A stretch of 49,905 bases of DNA from an uncultured Marvinbryantia sp. (GCA_934373455.1 CAKRON010000008.1:1-49905); one strand, 5' to 3'; positions 14,110 through 22,668 are shown, numbered from the stretch's first letter. Numbers and translations: made by a program. The notes: a model not told the origin generated them from the letters alone.

Positions 14110-15621
14110 ATGGAACAGGAAGTACTGTTAAAAATCGAAAATGTTGTAAAAACCTATCCTGGCGTTCAAGCTTTAAAGGGAATTACGACAACTATCAAAA
14201 AGGGGGAAGTCAGGGCACTCGTAGGTGAGAATGGTGCAGGGAAATCAACATTGATTAAATGTATCATGGGTGTAGAATCTCCAACTGAAGGAAAAGTAGA
14301 AATCAATGTAGATGGGACATGGAAGAGCCCGAAAAATGCGATCGAAGCAAAAGATTATGGCATGCATGCCAACTATCAAAATGTAAATATTGCAAAGAAT
14401 TTAAGTATTGCAGAAAATTATTTTCTTGGAAGAGTTCCATTAAAAGGAAAATTTGTGGATTGGAACACCATGTATACAGAAAGCCAGAAGGTTATTGACA
14501 AGTTCCAGTTAAATGTAAATCCAAGAGATACCATAGTATCCTTGCCGGTAGCGATGCAGGCTATGATTACCATCAGCAAAATATCTGTAAATGATAATAT
14601 CAGACTGGTTATCTTTGATGAACCGACAGCGTTGCTGGAAAATGATAAAGTAGAAACATTATTTAAATATATCAGAGAATTGAAAGAAAGTGGTGTCAGC
14701 GTAATCTATGTTTCCCACAGACTGGAAGAAATTATGGAAATCTGTGACAGTGTAACCATTATGAAAGATGGAAGCTATGTGGAAACGAAGGATATTAAAG
14801 AGGTGGATAAGGACTATCTGATTTCAAAGATGGTTGGAAGATCCATGGTTGACATTTATAATATTGAACGCCAGAAGCCTGGAAAAGAGCTTCTTCGTGT
14901 GGAACATTTGAGCGGTGACAAATTTACAGATGTAAGTTTCACGCTTAGAGAAGGAGAGATTCTTGGTTTCTTCGGTCTGGTAGGTGCCGGACGAAGTGAA
15001 GTCATGCGGGCAATTTTTGGTGTAGATAAAATACATTCAGGGAAAATATTTGTAAAAGGTGAAGAAGTCAGTATTCATAGTCCAAAACAGGCGATCTTAA
15101 AAGGAATAGGTTTCCTGACAGAAGACAGACGAAAAGATGGGCTGGCACTTCAGCAAAGTGTAAAACTGAATACAAATATGTATTCTTACGATATGATCAG
15201 TAAAAATGGAATTATTAATCTGAAAAAAGAAACGGATCGTGCCGAAGAATATCGAAAGAAAGTGGCTGTAAAAACACCTTCTGTGAATCAGATTGTAAAT
15301 AATCTGTCAGGTGGAAATCAGCAGAAAGTAGTTATAGCAAAACTGCTTTGCAGAAATCCGGATATTCTGATCTTTGATGAACCGACCGTTGGCGTAGATG
15401 TCGGTGCGAAAGACGAAATATTCAAGATTATCGAAAAACTGACTGCCCAGGGAAAAGGCGTCATCATTGTATCGTCCTATCTGCCAGAGGCAATGGGATT
15501 GTCAGATCGGATGATTGTCATGTCAGAAGGGCATGTGGCGGGAAGTCTTGACAGTCAGGAGTTACGTTCTCTTCAGGAAGAAGATGTATTGAGACTGGCG
15601 TCTACAGTAAATTTTGATTAG
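14110..15621 (+). CDS. Sugar ABC transporter ATPase, RbsA/MglA type
   Basis: The product is 503 residues; start ATG 14110 is used because GGGAGG lies just before it, inside a longer GTG frame. It has two fused nucleotide-binding domains. The first has Walker A GENGAGKST (39-47) and Walker B VIFDEPTALL; the second has the degenerate P-loop GLVGAGRSE typical of RbsA proteins, a LSGGNQQK signature and IFDEPTVGVDVGAK. It powers import of the ligand captured by the binding protein at 12979 through the permease at 15653. It overlaps no gene but is 31 bases from the permease start. Confidence 0.95.
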   Translation: MEQEVLLKIENVVKTYPGVQALKGITTTIKKGEVRALVGENGAGKSTLIKCIMGVESPTEGKVEINVDGTWKSPKNAIEAKDYGMHANYQNVNIAKNLSIAENYFLGRVPLKGKFVDWNTMYTESQKVIDKFQLNVNPRDTIVSLPVAMQAMITISKISVNDNIRLVIFDEPTALLENDKVETLFKYIRELKESGVSVIYVSHRLEEIMEICDSVTIMKDGSYVETKDIKEVDKDYLISKMVGRSMVDIYNIERQKPGKELLRVEHLSGDKFTDVSFTLREGEILGFFGLVGAGRSEVMRAIFGVDKIHSGKIFVKGEEVSIHSPKQAILKGIGFLTEDRRKDGLALQQSVKLNTNMYSYDMISKNGIINLKKETDRAEEYRKKVAVKTPSVNQIVNNLSGGNQQKVVIAKLLCRNPDILIFDEPTVGVDVGAKDEIFKIIEKLTAQGKGVIIVSSYLPEAMGLSDRMIVMSEGHVAGSLDSQELRSLQEEDVLRLASTVNFD

Positions 15622-15652
15622 AAATAAAAGTGGCAGAGGAGGTTCGTTCATA

Positions 15653-16621
15653 ATGAATGCAGAACAACAGAAAAAGAATAAAATTATGTCAATTCTCATG
15701 AAGACAGAAGTGTCTATGGTTGCGATTATAGCGATAATTTTTATTGCTGCGAGTCTGGGAACTCAGAATTTCCTGACAGCATATAATTTGACCAATATTT
15801 TAAAACAGTGTGCGATTATCGGTATTATTTCCATTGCTGAAACTTATGTTATCATCACAGCTGGGATTGATATCAGCTGCGGTGCAATTGTAGGTATGAG
15901 TACCCTGATTGTAGCAATGTCTCAGGCAAAATGGGGATTAAGTGTACCGGTGTCTTTGCTACTTGGTATTTTAGTAGCGATTATTTCAGGTGTATTTAAT
16001 GCAGCATTAGTATACGAATTCCGTGTTCCGGCATTTGTGGCAACCCTTGGATCACAGACAATTCTTAGAGGTTTGATCAAAGTAATCTCCAATGGTGGAA
16101 CGGTAGCCGGTATTAATAAATCTTTTGCTGGATTTGCCTCTGCATCATTTGGATTTATTCCAAATCTTGCTATTGTATGGTTTGTAATTGCCGTAATTTG
16201 TTTCTTAATTTTGAAATATACGATTTTTGGAAGAAATTTATTTGTACTTGGTTCAGGAGAAGAAGTGGCAAAACTGAATGGTATATCCATCAGAAAAACA
16301 ATTTATTCTACTTATGCTTTTGCAGGACTGCTTTATGGAATTGCCGGTATTCTGCTGTGCGCACGTATCAATTCAGCAATCCCAACCGCAGGTGAAGCAT
16401 ATGAAACCAATGCAATTGCAGCAAGCGTACTGGGAGGTGCATCACTGGCAGGTGGATGCGGTTCGGTGTTTGGTACAGTACTTGGAACAATCTTGATTAT
16501 TCTGATTGATAATGTAGGTACACAGTTTGGAATTGGAGCATTTGTTATGCAGGTAATTACAGGATGTGTAATTGTTATAGCAATTGTTGTTGACCAGCTG
16601 AAGAAACGGGGAAAACGTTAA
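15653..16621 (+). CDS. Sugar ABC transporter permease, RbsC type
   Basis: The product is 322 residues from ATG 15653, with GAGGAGG about 9 bases upstream; a longer frame overlapping the ATPase gene lacks a ribosome site. About nine to ten hydrophobic helices. Family motifs are AETYVIITAGIDISCGAIVG, the AFVATLGSQTILRG stretch and the coupling-loop region with LGGASLAGGCGSVFGTVLGT, as in BPD_transp_2 proteins. Only one permease gene is present, so the pore is presumably a homodimer. Last gene of the operon, followed by a hairpin at 16635. Confidence 0.94.
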   Translation: MNAEQQKKNKIMSILMKTEVSMVAIIAIIFIAASLGTQNFLTAYNLTNILKQCAIIGIISIAETYVIITAGIDISCGAIVGMSTLIVAMSQAKWGLSVPVSLLLGILVAIISGVFNAALVYEFRVPAFVATLGSQTILRGLIKVISNGGTVAGINKSFAGFASASFGFIPNLAIVWFVIAVICFLILKYTIFGRNLFVLGSGEEVAKLNGISIRKTIYSTYAFAGLLYGIAGILLCARINSAIPTAGEAYETNAIAASVLGGASLAGGCGSVFGTVLGTILIILIDNVGTQFGIGAFVMQVITGCVIVIAIVVDQLKKRGKR

Positions 16622-16634
16622 TAGATTTTGAAAG

Positions 16635-16661
16635 GGCTGTCCGGAAGGGCAGCCTGATTTT
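16635..16661 (+). terminator. Terminator of the ribose-type operon
   Basis: GGCTGTCC (16635-16642) and GGGCAGCC (16647-16654) close a GGAA tetraloop, followed by TGATTTTG. Confidence 0.65.
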
Positions 16662-16736
16662 GTGCAGGAAATTCACTAGAAAACTTCTAAAAGAAAATTA
16701 AGGAAAATTTCACATATTTTTCATAAGGTTCTATGT

Positions 16737-16750
16737 TATACTTTTATAAT
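16737..16750 (+). promoter_or_regulatory. Extended -10 promoter of the L,D-transpeptidase gene
   Basis: TGTTATACT (TATACT 16737-16742) is an extended -10; TATAAT at 16745-16750 is an overlapping alternative. No clear -35. Confidence 0.45.
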
Positions 16751-16787
16751 GGATGGGAAATATCACCCACGGTAGAAGGAGGACTTT

Positions 16788-17813
16788 ATGAAGAGAGGGA
16801 AAAGATGTCTCAGAGTATTGCTAATCAGTGCATTACTTATTCTGGCATTTGCATTGCCGGTATCGGCGAGTTCTAAGCCAGACAAACCAAAGTATTTTCG
16901 TGTAGAATCACAGGGAGATCTGTCAGCTACACTGAGATGGTCCAGAGCAAGCGGAATTTCGGGATTTACACTGTATCAGTATAATTTTGCTACCAAGAAA
17001 TATAAAGCAGTAAAACAGCTGCCGGCGAGCAGTTATACCTGTACAATAAAGAATTTAAAAAAGAATACAAAGTATCGCTATATTTTAAAAGCGTATAAGA
17101 CTAAGAATGGTAAGAAGATATACAGTTCTGCTTCTGACAAGGCAGATTTTACAGCAAAGGAACTTTCTGACAGCGTACTGAGTATTCGCAGACCAAGATA
17201 TACAGTTACAACAAAGAAGAAAGTTACGGTGCTGAATAAAACAACGAAGAAGAAAGTTACTTTGAAAAAAGGAACAAAGCTGACGGTTACAGCAAAAGAA
17301 GGTAATACCGTAAATGGTTTCCTGGAAAACGGAGATCGGATTTCTATTAAAAGAAGTTATCTGAAGTATACCGGTCTGGATGCTTCTGCAAAGAAAGATT
17401 ACTCGAAGCGTCTGAAGGAAGAATTTGTGAATGTCAAAGGTTATACCAGCAATACTGACTGGATGATCTGGGTATCAGAAATGACTTTCAAGGTCAATGT
17501 ATATAAAGGAAGCAGGGGAAAATGGAAACTTGTGAAATCGTTCCCATGTTGTGTCGGCAGATGGAATGCCAGAACATCCAGTGGTGTCAGAAGTATTCTG
17601 AGCAAAGGTACAAAGTGGGAGTACGGCGGACCGTGGATTTATTTTACATCAGGAGCCGGAGATAAGTATAATCCGGAAGGATGTGCATTCCATGCCCAGC
17701 CGGATAAAAACATGAGCAAGGCAATCTCTCATGGATGCGTTCGAATGCAGATGTCAGGACTGATGTATATTTATAATAATTGTCCGGTTGGAACAAGAGT
17801 TGTAATTTATTAG
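16788..17813 (+). CDS. Secreted L,D-transpeptidase (YkuD) with fibronectin type III-like domain
   Basis: The product is 341 residues; GGAGG precedes ATG 16788. Signal peptide: basic start, hydrophobic core LLISALLILAFALPV and cleavage after SAS near residue 28. A fibronectin III-like domain follows (about 33-125, with YFRVESQGDLSATLRWSRAS and LKAYKTKNGK). Next is a lysine-rich SH3-like segment, then a catalytic YkuD domain (about 220-341) ending in SHGCVRM with H315 and C317, the active-site pair. The enzyme makes 3-3 crosslinks in peptidoglycan or attaches proteins to it, outside the membrane. Many Firmicutes use it to resist beta-lactams or remodel the wall; substrate is not known here. It stands alone between two terminators. 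Confidence 0.93.
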   Translation: MKRGKRCLRVLLISALLILAFALPVSASSKPDKPKYFRVESQGDLSATLRWSRASGISGFTLYQYNFATKKYKAVKQLPASSYTCTIKNLKKNTKYRYILKAYKTKNGKKIYSSASDKADFTAKELSDSVLSIRRPRYTVTTKKKVTVLNKTTKKKVTLKKGTKLTVTAKEGNTVNGFLENGDRISIKRSYLKYTGLDASAKKDYSKRLKEEFVNVKGYTSNTDWMIWVSEMTFKVNVYKGSRGKWKLVKSFPCCVGRWNARTSSGVRSILSKGTKWEYGGPWIYFTSGAGDKYNPEGCAFHAQPDKNMSKAISHGCVRMQMSGLMYIYNNCPVGTRVVIY

Positions 17814-17840
17814 TGACATTAGATGTGAGGTATTTTAAAC

Positions 17841-17879
17841 AAAAACAGGATTGGAGCATATTACTCCGATCCTGTTTTT
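17841..17879. terminator. Bidirectional terminator between converging genes
   Basis: AAAAACAGGAT..GGAG (17841-17856) pairs with CTCC..ATCCTGTTTTT (17864-17879), a stem of about 15 pairs with A- and T-tracts on both sides. It serves the transpeptidase (plus) and, overlapping its last codons, the MATE gene (minus). Confidence 0.85.
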
Positions 17880-19216
17880 GTTAATAGTCCATTTACGATT
17901 CGCTTTTTATAAATCAGCCATGAAATAAGTGCAGATACAGTTTCAGCAATCCAGAAAGCATGCCACACGCCTGTGGCACCAATGAGGTGGCTTAACAAGA
18001 AAGCGGTTGGAACAATGATCAGAAGATATCTCATGAAAGAGATAATCAGTGACAATGTGCCTTGACCGAGCCCTTCCAATACTCCACTGGCTGTGACAGA
18101 TATGGAAGATATCAGGAAACCAAAACTGATGATACGTAGCGCAATGCATCCGGCACTGATGGTTTCTGGATTAGATGTAAACAGACCTATAAGCCTGGAA
18201 GCAAATAGTATACATATAATTGTTCCGGACAGCATAACAACGGCAGTCAGAAACAGAGCTGTTTGGAATACCTTTCGAACGCGCTTGAATTCACCGGCAC
18301 CATAATTATATCCGGTAATTGGCCGGATGCCCTGGACAATTCCGTTAGCAGTCAGATAGATGAAGGTCTGAAGCTTGTAATAAATTCCAAGAACCAGGAC
18401 GTATATGGCTGAGAAAGAAGCCAAAATACCATTCAATAAAGTAATCATCAGGGATGGCAGTGCCATGTTAACAGCAGCAGGAATACCTACACCATAAATC
18501 TTGCCGCAGAGAGTTCTGGTAAACATACCTTTTCTTTTATGCAGGCGAAGGGGCAGGGTTTTTTTAAAATAAATGATAAAGTAGATCACTGTAGGAACGA
18601 TTTGCCCAATTCCGGTAGCCCATGCGGCACCGGCAATGCCCATTTTCGGCACAGGACCGATTCCGAAGATGAAGATCGGATCTAAAATAATATTGGTGAT
18701 ACAGCCGCACAGCATGGTTCCCATAGTAATTAGCATTTGCCCTTCTGCCTGAAACACCTTTTCAAAAGCAATGGATACGGTAATTGGTACAGTGAAACCA
18801 AATACAATATAAGAATATGTAAGGGCATAAGAAATAACTTCTTTATCCTGTGTAAACAATCGCAAAAAAGAAGGAACAATCAGGATGCAGACGATCGTCA
18901 ATATCAGTCCATGAATCAGACTTAATATCATGCCGACGGAAGCAGAATCATTTGCCTTTTCATGATCCTGGGCGCCCAGATAAAAGGCGGCTGTGGTATT
19001 GATTCCGATACCCAAACCAACCGCGACAGCATTGATCAAAATTTGCAGTGGATAGACAAGGGAAAGTGCAGTCATAGCATTTTCACTGATCCGGGCAACA
19101 AAGTAACTGTCAATGATGTTGTAAAGTGAATTTACCAGCATGGATAAAACCATAGGAAGGGACATGGATAAAACCAGTGGCAAAATTCTTTTCTCTTTCA
19201 TAAATGTTTGATTCAT
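17861..19216 (-). CDS. MATE-family multidrug exporter
   Basis: The product is 451 residues; ATG 19216 follows AAGGAG, and the longer upstream frame is ignored. There are 12 predicted membrane helices in two halves. MATE signs are RILPLVLSMSLPMVLSMLVNSLYNIIDSYFVARI in the first helix region (shown here as separate parts: LPMVLSML, NIIDSYFV), GLGIGINTTAAFYLGA, and the second-half repeat VQGIRPITGYNYGAG. It exports cationic drugs or metabolites by Na+ or H+ antiport at the cell membrane. The leader holds a promoter (19349-19377), an AAACGATACCGTTT palindrome and a terminator hairpin, suggesting control by attenuation. Confidence 0.93.
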   Translation of the reverse strand: MNQTFMKEKRILPLVLSMSLPMVLSMLVNSLYNIIDSYFVARISENAMTALSLVYPLQILINAVAVGLGIGINTTAAFYLGAQDHEKANDSASVGMILSLIHGLILTIVCILIVPSFLRLFTQDKEVISYALTYSYIVFGFTVPITVSIAFEKVFQAEGQMLITMGTMLCGCITNIILDPIFIFGIGPVPKMGIAGAAWATGIGQIVPTVIYFIIYFKKTLPLRLHKRKGMFTRTLCGKIYGVGIPAAVNMALPSLMITLLNGILASFSAIYVLVLGIYYKLQTFIYLTANGIVQGIRPITGYNYGAGEFKRVRKVFQTALFLTAVVMLSGTIICILFASRLIGLFTSNPETISAGCIALRIISFGFLISSISVTASGVLEGLGQGTLSLIISFMRYLLIIVPTAFLLSHLIGATGVWHAFWIAETVSALISWLIYKKRIVNGLLTKTGSE

Positions 19217-19264
19217 AAAGACTCCTTTTTGTAGAATATTTTTGCATTTATAGTTTTGAACAGA

Positions 19265-19300
19265 CAAAAAAATCGCCACATCATCGAAATGATGTGACGA
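19265..19300 (-). terminator. Terminator hairpin in the MATE leader
   Basis: Minus-strand CGTCACATCAT pairs with ATGATGTGGCG around a TTCG loop and is followed by seven T (19266-19272). It lies between a good promoter and the MATE start, so it may be an attenuator. It could instead be the end of the synthetase gene upstream. Confidence 0.75.
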
Positions 19301-19305
19301 AAAAT

Positions 19306-19319
19306 AAACGATACCGTTT
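19306..19319. promoter_or_regulatory. Palindromic operator candidate before MATE
   Basis: AAACGATACCGTTT has arms AAACG and CGTTT and lies in the leader between the promoter and the terminator hairpin. Confidence 0.4.
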
Positions 19320-19348
19320 AGAAAAATTCACATAAGTTTTGGAATTAC

Positions 19349-19377
19349 AAAATAACATAGAAAAAATCGGATGTCAA
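19349..19377 (-). promoter_or_regulatory. MATE promoter
   Basis: Minus-strand TTGACA (19372-19377), 17 bases and TATTTT (19349-19354) with TGT before it. The expected start at about 19342 gives a leader of about 125 bases. Confidence 0.65.
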
Positions 19378-19407
19378 GAAAAAATATTTCTGCTTAGTCA
19401 ATCCTAC

Positions 19408-20397
19408 TCAGTCAATCAGATCATTCTGAAATCTGGATAAATGTTCATACGGTAAAATCAGCCGTCCTCTGTACAGACCACATCCATCGTTGATGAGACT
19501 ATTGTCGATGGCAGAGAACATATTTACATCCAGTTCGGACAAATCCAGCTGAAGCAGACGCATACCTCGAGAGTAGGCATCGTCAAAATAAATATTTTCT
19601 CCACGTGGGATCAAATCTCTTTTGGAACGTTCATCCTGTTGTTTTTTCTCGTAATTCAGATGGTTGGCTGTGCCGATTTCAGCAATATCATCCATATCTT
19701 TGGTACGCAGCTGCATTTCCATATAAGATTTGGAAGTATTATCATAAAAAGTAATATGCAGAGAACGATAGCCATAGACATTCTGATTCCATATATAATC
19801 CCGGTAATAGGGCTTTACGTCATCACTTAATAAAGGAGATGCACTGCATTTTACGCCATTTGCAGGTTCAACAGTAAAGCCACGCGCCTCCAGAAATTTC
19901 GGAAGTGCATTGGCTATCTGATACAGATACCTAAGTTCTTCGGTTTCTTTATCCTGACCTGATTTTAAATAACATTTGGGAATTGATATAACAATGCGGT
20001 AGGCAATCAGATCACGGAAATGATTTAATTTTGTTTTTAATTCATTTACAGGAGGATATGTTCCATGTTCACTGTAAAAATCTGAGATATATTCTACGAT
20101 ATAACCATTGAACTTTTCTTCAGCGCGGATCAGAGATTTAATCCGTCCACGAAATGTGAAAGCAAGAAAAGGATATTCTTTGGCCATATATTTATAAAAT
20201 TCTCGAATTTGCTGTGACTGAGCAGTCAGGAAATCATTGTGTTCCAACAGCTCTTTGATCTGTAAAAGAAAGTCACAGTGAACCAGGTCAATTTCATTTT
20301 GTGTGCGTATTGCATCCTCACGTAAATCAGTCGTATATTGTAAAAGTATTTTCGGAATAGTAGATCCGGAATATAAATAATCGTTTAATGTAATCAT
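19408..20397 (-). CDS. RelA/SpoT-domain (p)ppGpp synthetase-like protein
   Basis: The product is 329 residues; GGAGAG precedes ATG 20397. The synthetase domain (about 75-245) is visible: FRGRIKSLIRAEEKF, FRDLIAYRIVIS, YGYRSLHITFYD and the M-E-M-Q-L-R-T motif that corresponds to the E-x-Q-x-R-T GTP site. There is no HD hydrolase, TGS or ACT domain, so it is a single-function synthetase, longer than typical small alarmone synthetases (about 200-250 residues). Extra N-terminal helices (1-70) and a C-terminal tail of about 70 residues have no known motif. It should transfer pyrophosphate from ATP to GTP or GDP under stress. Alternative: a nucleotidyltransferase with another acceptor. Confidence 0.85.
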   Translation of the reverse strand: MITLNDYLYSGSTIPKILLQYTTDLREDAIRTQNEIDLVHCDFLLQIKELLEHNDFLTAQSQQIREFYKYMAKEYPFLAFTFRGRIKSLIRAEEKFNGYIVEYISDFYSEHGTYPPVNELKTKLNHFRDLIAYRIVISIPKCYLKSGQDKETEELRYLYQIANALPKFLEARGFTVEPANGVKCSASPLLSDDVKPYYRDYIWNQNVYGYRSLHITFYDNTSKSYMEMQLRTKDMDDIAEIGTANHLNYEKKQQDERSKRDLIPRGENIYFDDAYSRGMRLLQLDLSELDVNMFSAIDNSLINDGCGLYRGRLILPYEHLSRFQNDLID

Positions 20398-20482
20398 TAG
20401 TAATACTCTCCTGAACGGACAAATGTCTTTTTAAAATAATATCATAAATCCATGTGCATTTCATCCATAATTTCAAACATAA

Positions 20483-20535
20483 GATTTTTCCACCGAAAAA
20501 ATGTATATACACTACGATTTTTCCACCGAAAAAAT
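20483..20535. promoter_or_regulatory. Twin 20-bp operator repeats before the ATPase gene
   Basis: A perfect 20-bp direct repeat built on TTTTTCCACCGAAAAA sits at 20483-20502 and 20516-20535, 33 bases apart. The second copy abuts the ATPase -35. A degenerate relative (ATTCCATCGAAAAT) occurs right after that gene's stop, at about 21912-21925. Confidence 0.7.
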
Positions 20536-20536
20536 A

Positions 20537-20565
20537 TTGACGACGATAAAGACCGGGAATACAAT
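20537..20565 (+). promoter_or_regulatory. Promoter of the AAA/DUF4143 gene
   Basis: TTGACG (20537-20542), 17 bases and TACAAT (20560-20565), directly after the second operator repeat. Confidence 0.75.
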
Positions 20566-20602
20566 AAAGGAAATAGAGTGACTTATAAGTAGGAGGTGGA
20601 AG

Positions 20603-21910
20603 ATGGATAGATTTGCATTGGAAAAATTAAAACAGTGGAAAGAAAAAAAGAACAGGAAACCTCTGATTATACGAGGGGCCAGACAGGTTGGAAAAACATG
20701 GCTGATGAAAGAATTTGGAAGAACCTGCTTCAAAAAAACAGCTTATGTGAATTTTGACAGTAATACCAGAATGCGTCAGGTATTTGAAGGAGACATTAAT
20801 ATTGAACGAATGATTCTTGCCATCAGTGCTGAGACTGGTGTATCCATAGACAGTCAGGATACACTCCTGATTTTCGATGAGGTGCAGGAAGTACCGAAAG
20901 CATTGACAGCTTTAAAGTATTTCTGTGAAGAAGCACCGCAATATGCAATTGTGGCAGCAGGATCGCTTCTTGGTGTGGCTATGCATAAAGGAACTTCTTT
21001 TCCCGTGGGAAAAGTGGATTTTATGGATCTGTATCCTTTAAACTTTCGGGAGTTCTTGTGTGCATTGGGAGAAGAGCGGTTTGTTGAAATATTGAATAGC
21101 TCTGATACAGATATGGTCACGATGTTTAAATCAAAATATATGGATCGTGTCAGAGAATACTATTATGTTGGTGGGATGCCGGAAGTCGTTCAGTGTTATG
21201 TTGACACAAAAGATTTTAATGAAGTGCGTGAGATTCAGAAAAATCTGTTGAATTATTACCAGCAGGATTTTTCCAAACATGCAGAAGCTACATTGGTTCC
21301 AAGATTGAATCTGGTGTGGAATTCTATTCCGATGCAATTGGCAAAGGAAAATAAGAAGTACATTTATGGGCAGGTCAGGGAAGGCGCACGAGCGAAAGAC
21401 TTTGAACTGGCTATTCAGTGGCTGATGGATTGCGGATTGATTCATAAAGTGCAGAGAATCAAAAAACCAGATCTTCCGCTAAAAGCTTATGTGAATTTTG
21501 ATGCATTCAAAATATATCTTCTGGATATTGGTCTGCTTATAGCGATGGTGGATTTGGATGCCAGAGTCATCATAGACGGGAATCGGATATTTACAGAATT
21601 TAAGGGAGCTTTAACAGAACAATATGTACTTCAGCAGTTAATAGCAGATCTGGGTGTAGAGGCTTATTATTATTCCACAGAAAAATCCAGTGGAGAAATA
21701 GATTTCCTGTTACAGGGAAGAAGTTCTATCCTGCCATTAGAGGTGAAAGCAGAAGAAAACTTAAGAGCCAAAAGCCTGAAAGCATTTTGCGAAAAATATC
21801 ATCCGGCATATGCGGTTCGCACGTCCATGTCTGATTATAGAGAACAAGAATGGATGACCAATATTCCACTGTATAATATCTGCCGCATAAAGCAGTATTT
21901 GGAACAGTAA
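20603..21910 (+). CDS. AAA-14 / DUF4143 ATPase
   Basis: The product is 435 residues; AGGAGG precedes ATG 20603. An AAA-type ATPase domain comes first: Walker A GARQVGKT (25-32), Walker B LLIFDEVQE (D92, E93), and the sensor region AAGSLLGVA. The DUF4143 C-terminal domain follows (about 210-420) with a nuclease-like signature GEIDFLLQG ... LPLEVKAE, the E-x-K core of a PD-(D/E)XK fold. Such proteins are common and variable in bacterial genomes and are often tied to mobile or defence functions, but no single role is established. Here the gene stands alone with a repeated operator, and a Uma2 gene converges on it. Confidence 0.92.
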   Translation: MDRFALEKLKQWKEKKNRKPLIIRGARQVGKTWLMKEFGRTCFKKTAYVNFDSNTRMRQVFEGDINIERMILAISAETGVSIDSQDTLLIFDEVQEVPKALTALKYFCEEAPQYAIVAAGSLLGVAMHKGTSFPVGKVDFMDLYPLNFREFLCALGEERFVEILNSSDTDMVTMFKSKYMDRVREYYYVGGMPEVVQCYVDTKDFNEVREIQKNLLNYYQQDFSKHAEATLVPRLNLVWNSIPMQLAKENKKYIYGQVREGARAKDFELAIQWLMDCGLIHKVQRIKKPDLPLKAYVNFDAFKIYLLDIGLLIAMVDLDARVIIDGNRIFTEFKGALTEQYVLQQLIADLGVEAYYYSTEKSSGEIDFLLQGRSSILPLEVKAEENLRAKSLKAFCEKYHPAYAVRTSMSDYREQEWMTNIPLYNICRIKQYLEQ

Positions 21911-21932
21911 ATATTCCATCGAAAATACATAC

Positions 21933-21978
21933 CGAGAATTATTGGGATATGATTCATATCCTGATAATTCTCGTTTTA
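21933..21978 (+). terminator. Terminator of the AAA/DUF4143 gene
   Basis: CGAGAATTAT..GGATATG pairs with CATATCC..ATAATTCTCG (21933-21973), followed by TTTT. It is a long, strong stem. Confidence 0.85.
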
Positions 21979-21980
21979 CG

Positions 21981-22541
21981 CTATGACCATACAGACTGCT
22001 CAATAGTGGAAAAATCAATATAGAGGTCTTCGTAAATATTTACTTTTATGGTGGATGCAAAGTTATAAGGAACACTTAATTTTCCACCTTCAAAATAATT
22101 GACGGAGATGCTTTTTCTCATGGGATCCACAATCCAATATTCCCGAACACCATATTTCTGATAATAATAAAGTTTTTTGACATAATCATCGGCAGCATTA
22201 GCTGGGGAGACAATTTCAATAATAAAATCTGGAGCCCCATTGCAGCGGTGACCATCCAGTTTACTTTTATCGCAGATAATCATCAGATCTGGTTGGACGA
22301 TGGTAAGTGGGTCATCAGACAGCTTTACATCGAAAGGTGCGGCAAAAACTTTGCATACTCCCCCTTTTTGTTTTATGTAAGAGAGTAGCAGACTGGATAA
22401 TTCCATGGAAAGTGCCTGATGATCCTGAGAAGGACCAGCCATGTAAAAAATTTGTCCGTCAAACACTTCGGCTCGGACATCTTCCGGAAGTTTTTCATAT
22501 TCTTCTAATGTAACTGATATATGCTGTGCAAGTGCTGGCAA
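21981..22541 (-). CDS. Uma2-family protein (DUF820, PD-(D/E)XK nuclease fold)
   Basis: The product is 186 residues. The only sensible start is TTG 22541, with AAGGA about 9 bases upstream; no in-frame ATG occurs until GP-SQDH. Family signs are YEKLPEDVRAEVFDGQIFYMAGPS, then IVQPDLMII (active-site D), PDFIIEIVSP (E of the E-x-V core) and YGVREYWIVDP. The fold is that of a restriction-like nuclease; biochemical function in bacteria is poorly known. It converges on the ATPase gene, sharing its end region. Followed by its own leader upstream with no other genes. Confidence 0.9.
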   Translation of the reverse strand: MPALAQHISVTLEEYEKLPEDVRAEVFDGQIFYMAGPSQDHQALSMELSSLLLSYIKQKGGVCKVFAAPFDVKLSDDPLTIVQPDLMIICDKSKLDGHRCNGAPDFIIEIVSPANAADDYVKKLYYYQKYGVREYWIVDPMRKSISVNYFEGGKLSVPYNFASTIKVNIYEDLYIDFSTIEQSVWS

Positions 22542-22594
22542 GGGATCACGTCCTTTCGAAATTTGTTAAATACATTATACAGAAAAAGATATAG

Positions 22595-22629
22595 AAAAAA
22601 AAGGGGGAACTGCTAAATTGGCAGTCCCC
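22595..22629 (-). terminator. Terminator of the 21-residue peptide gene
   Basis: Minus-strand GGGGACTGC pairs with GCAGTTCCCC (one bulged base) and runs into an eight-T tract. Confidence 0.85.
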
Positions 22630-22668
22630 AAGAGAGTGTATATCGTATTTTGTATCGGAAATATCAGA

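Noticed and set aside
16788..17813. Sortase-anchored surface protein
   Set aside because: There is no LPxTG motif or C-terminal hydrophobic anchor; the YkuD active site explains the gene.
20483..20535. Pair of 20-bp repeats as a CRISPR start
   Set aside because: Only two copies with a 13-base gap, near-palindromic and next to a -35 element; no array and no cas genes in the window.
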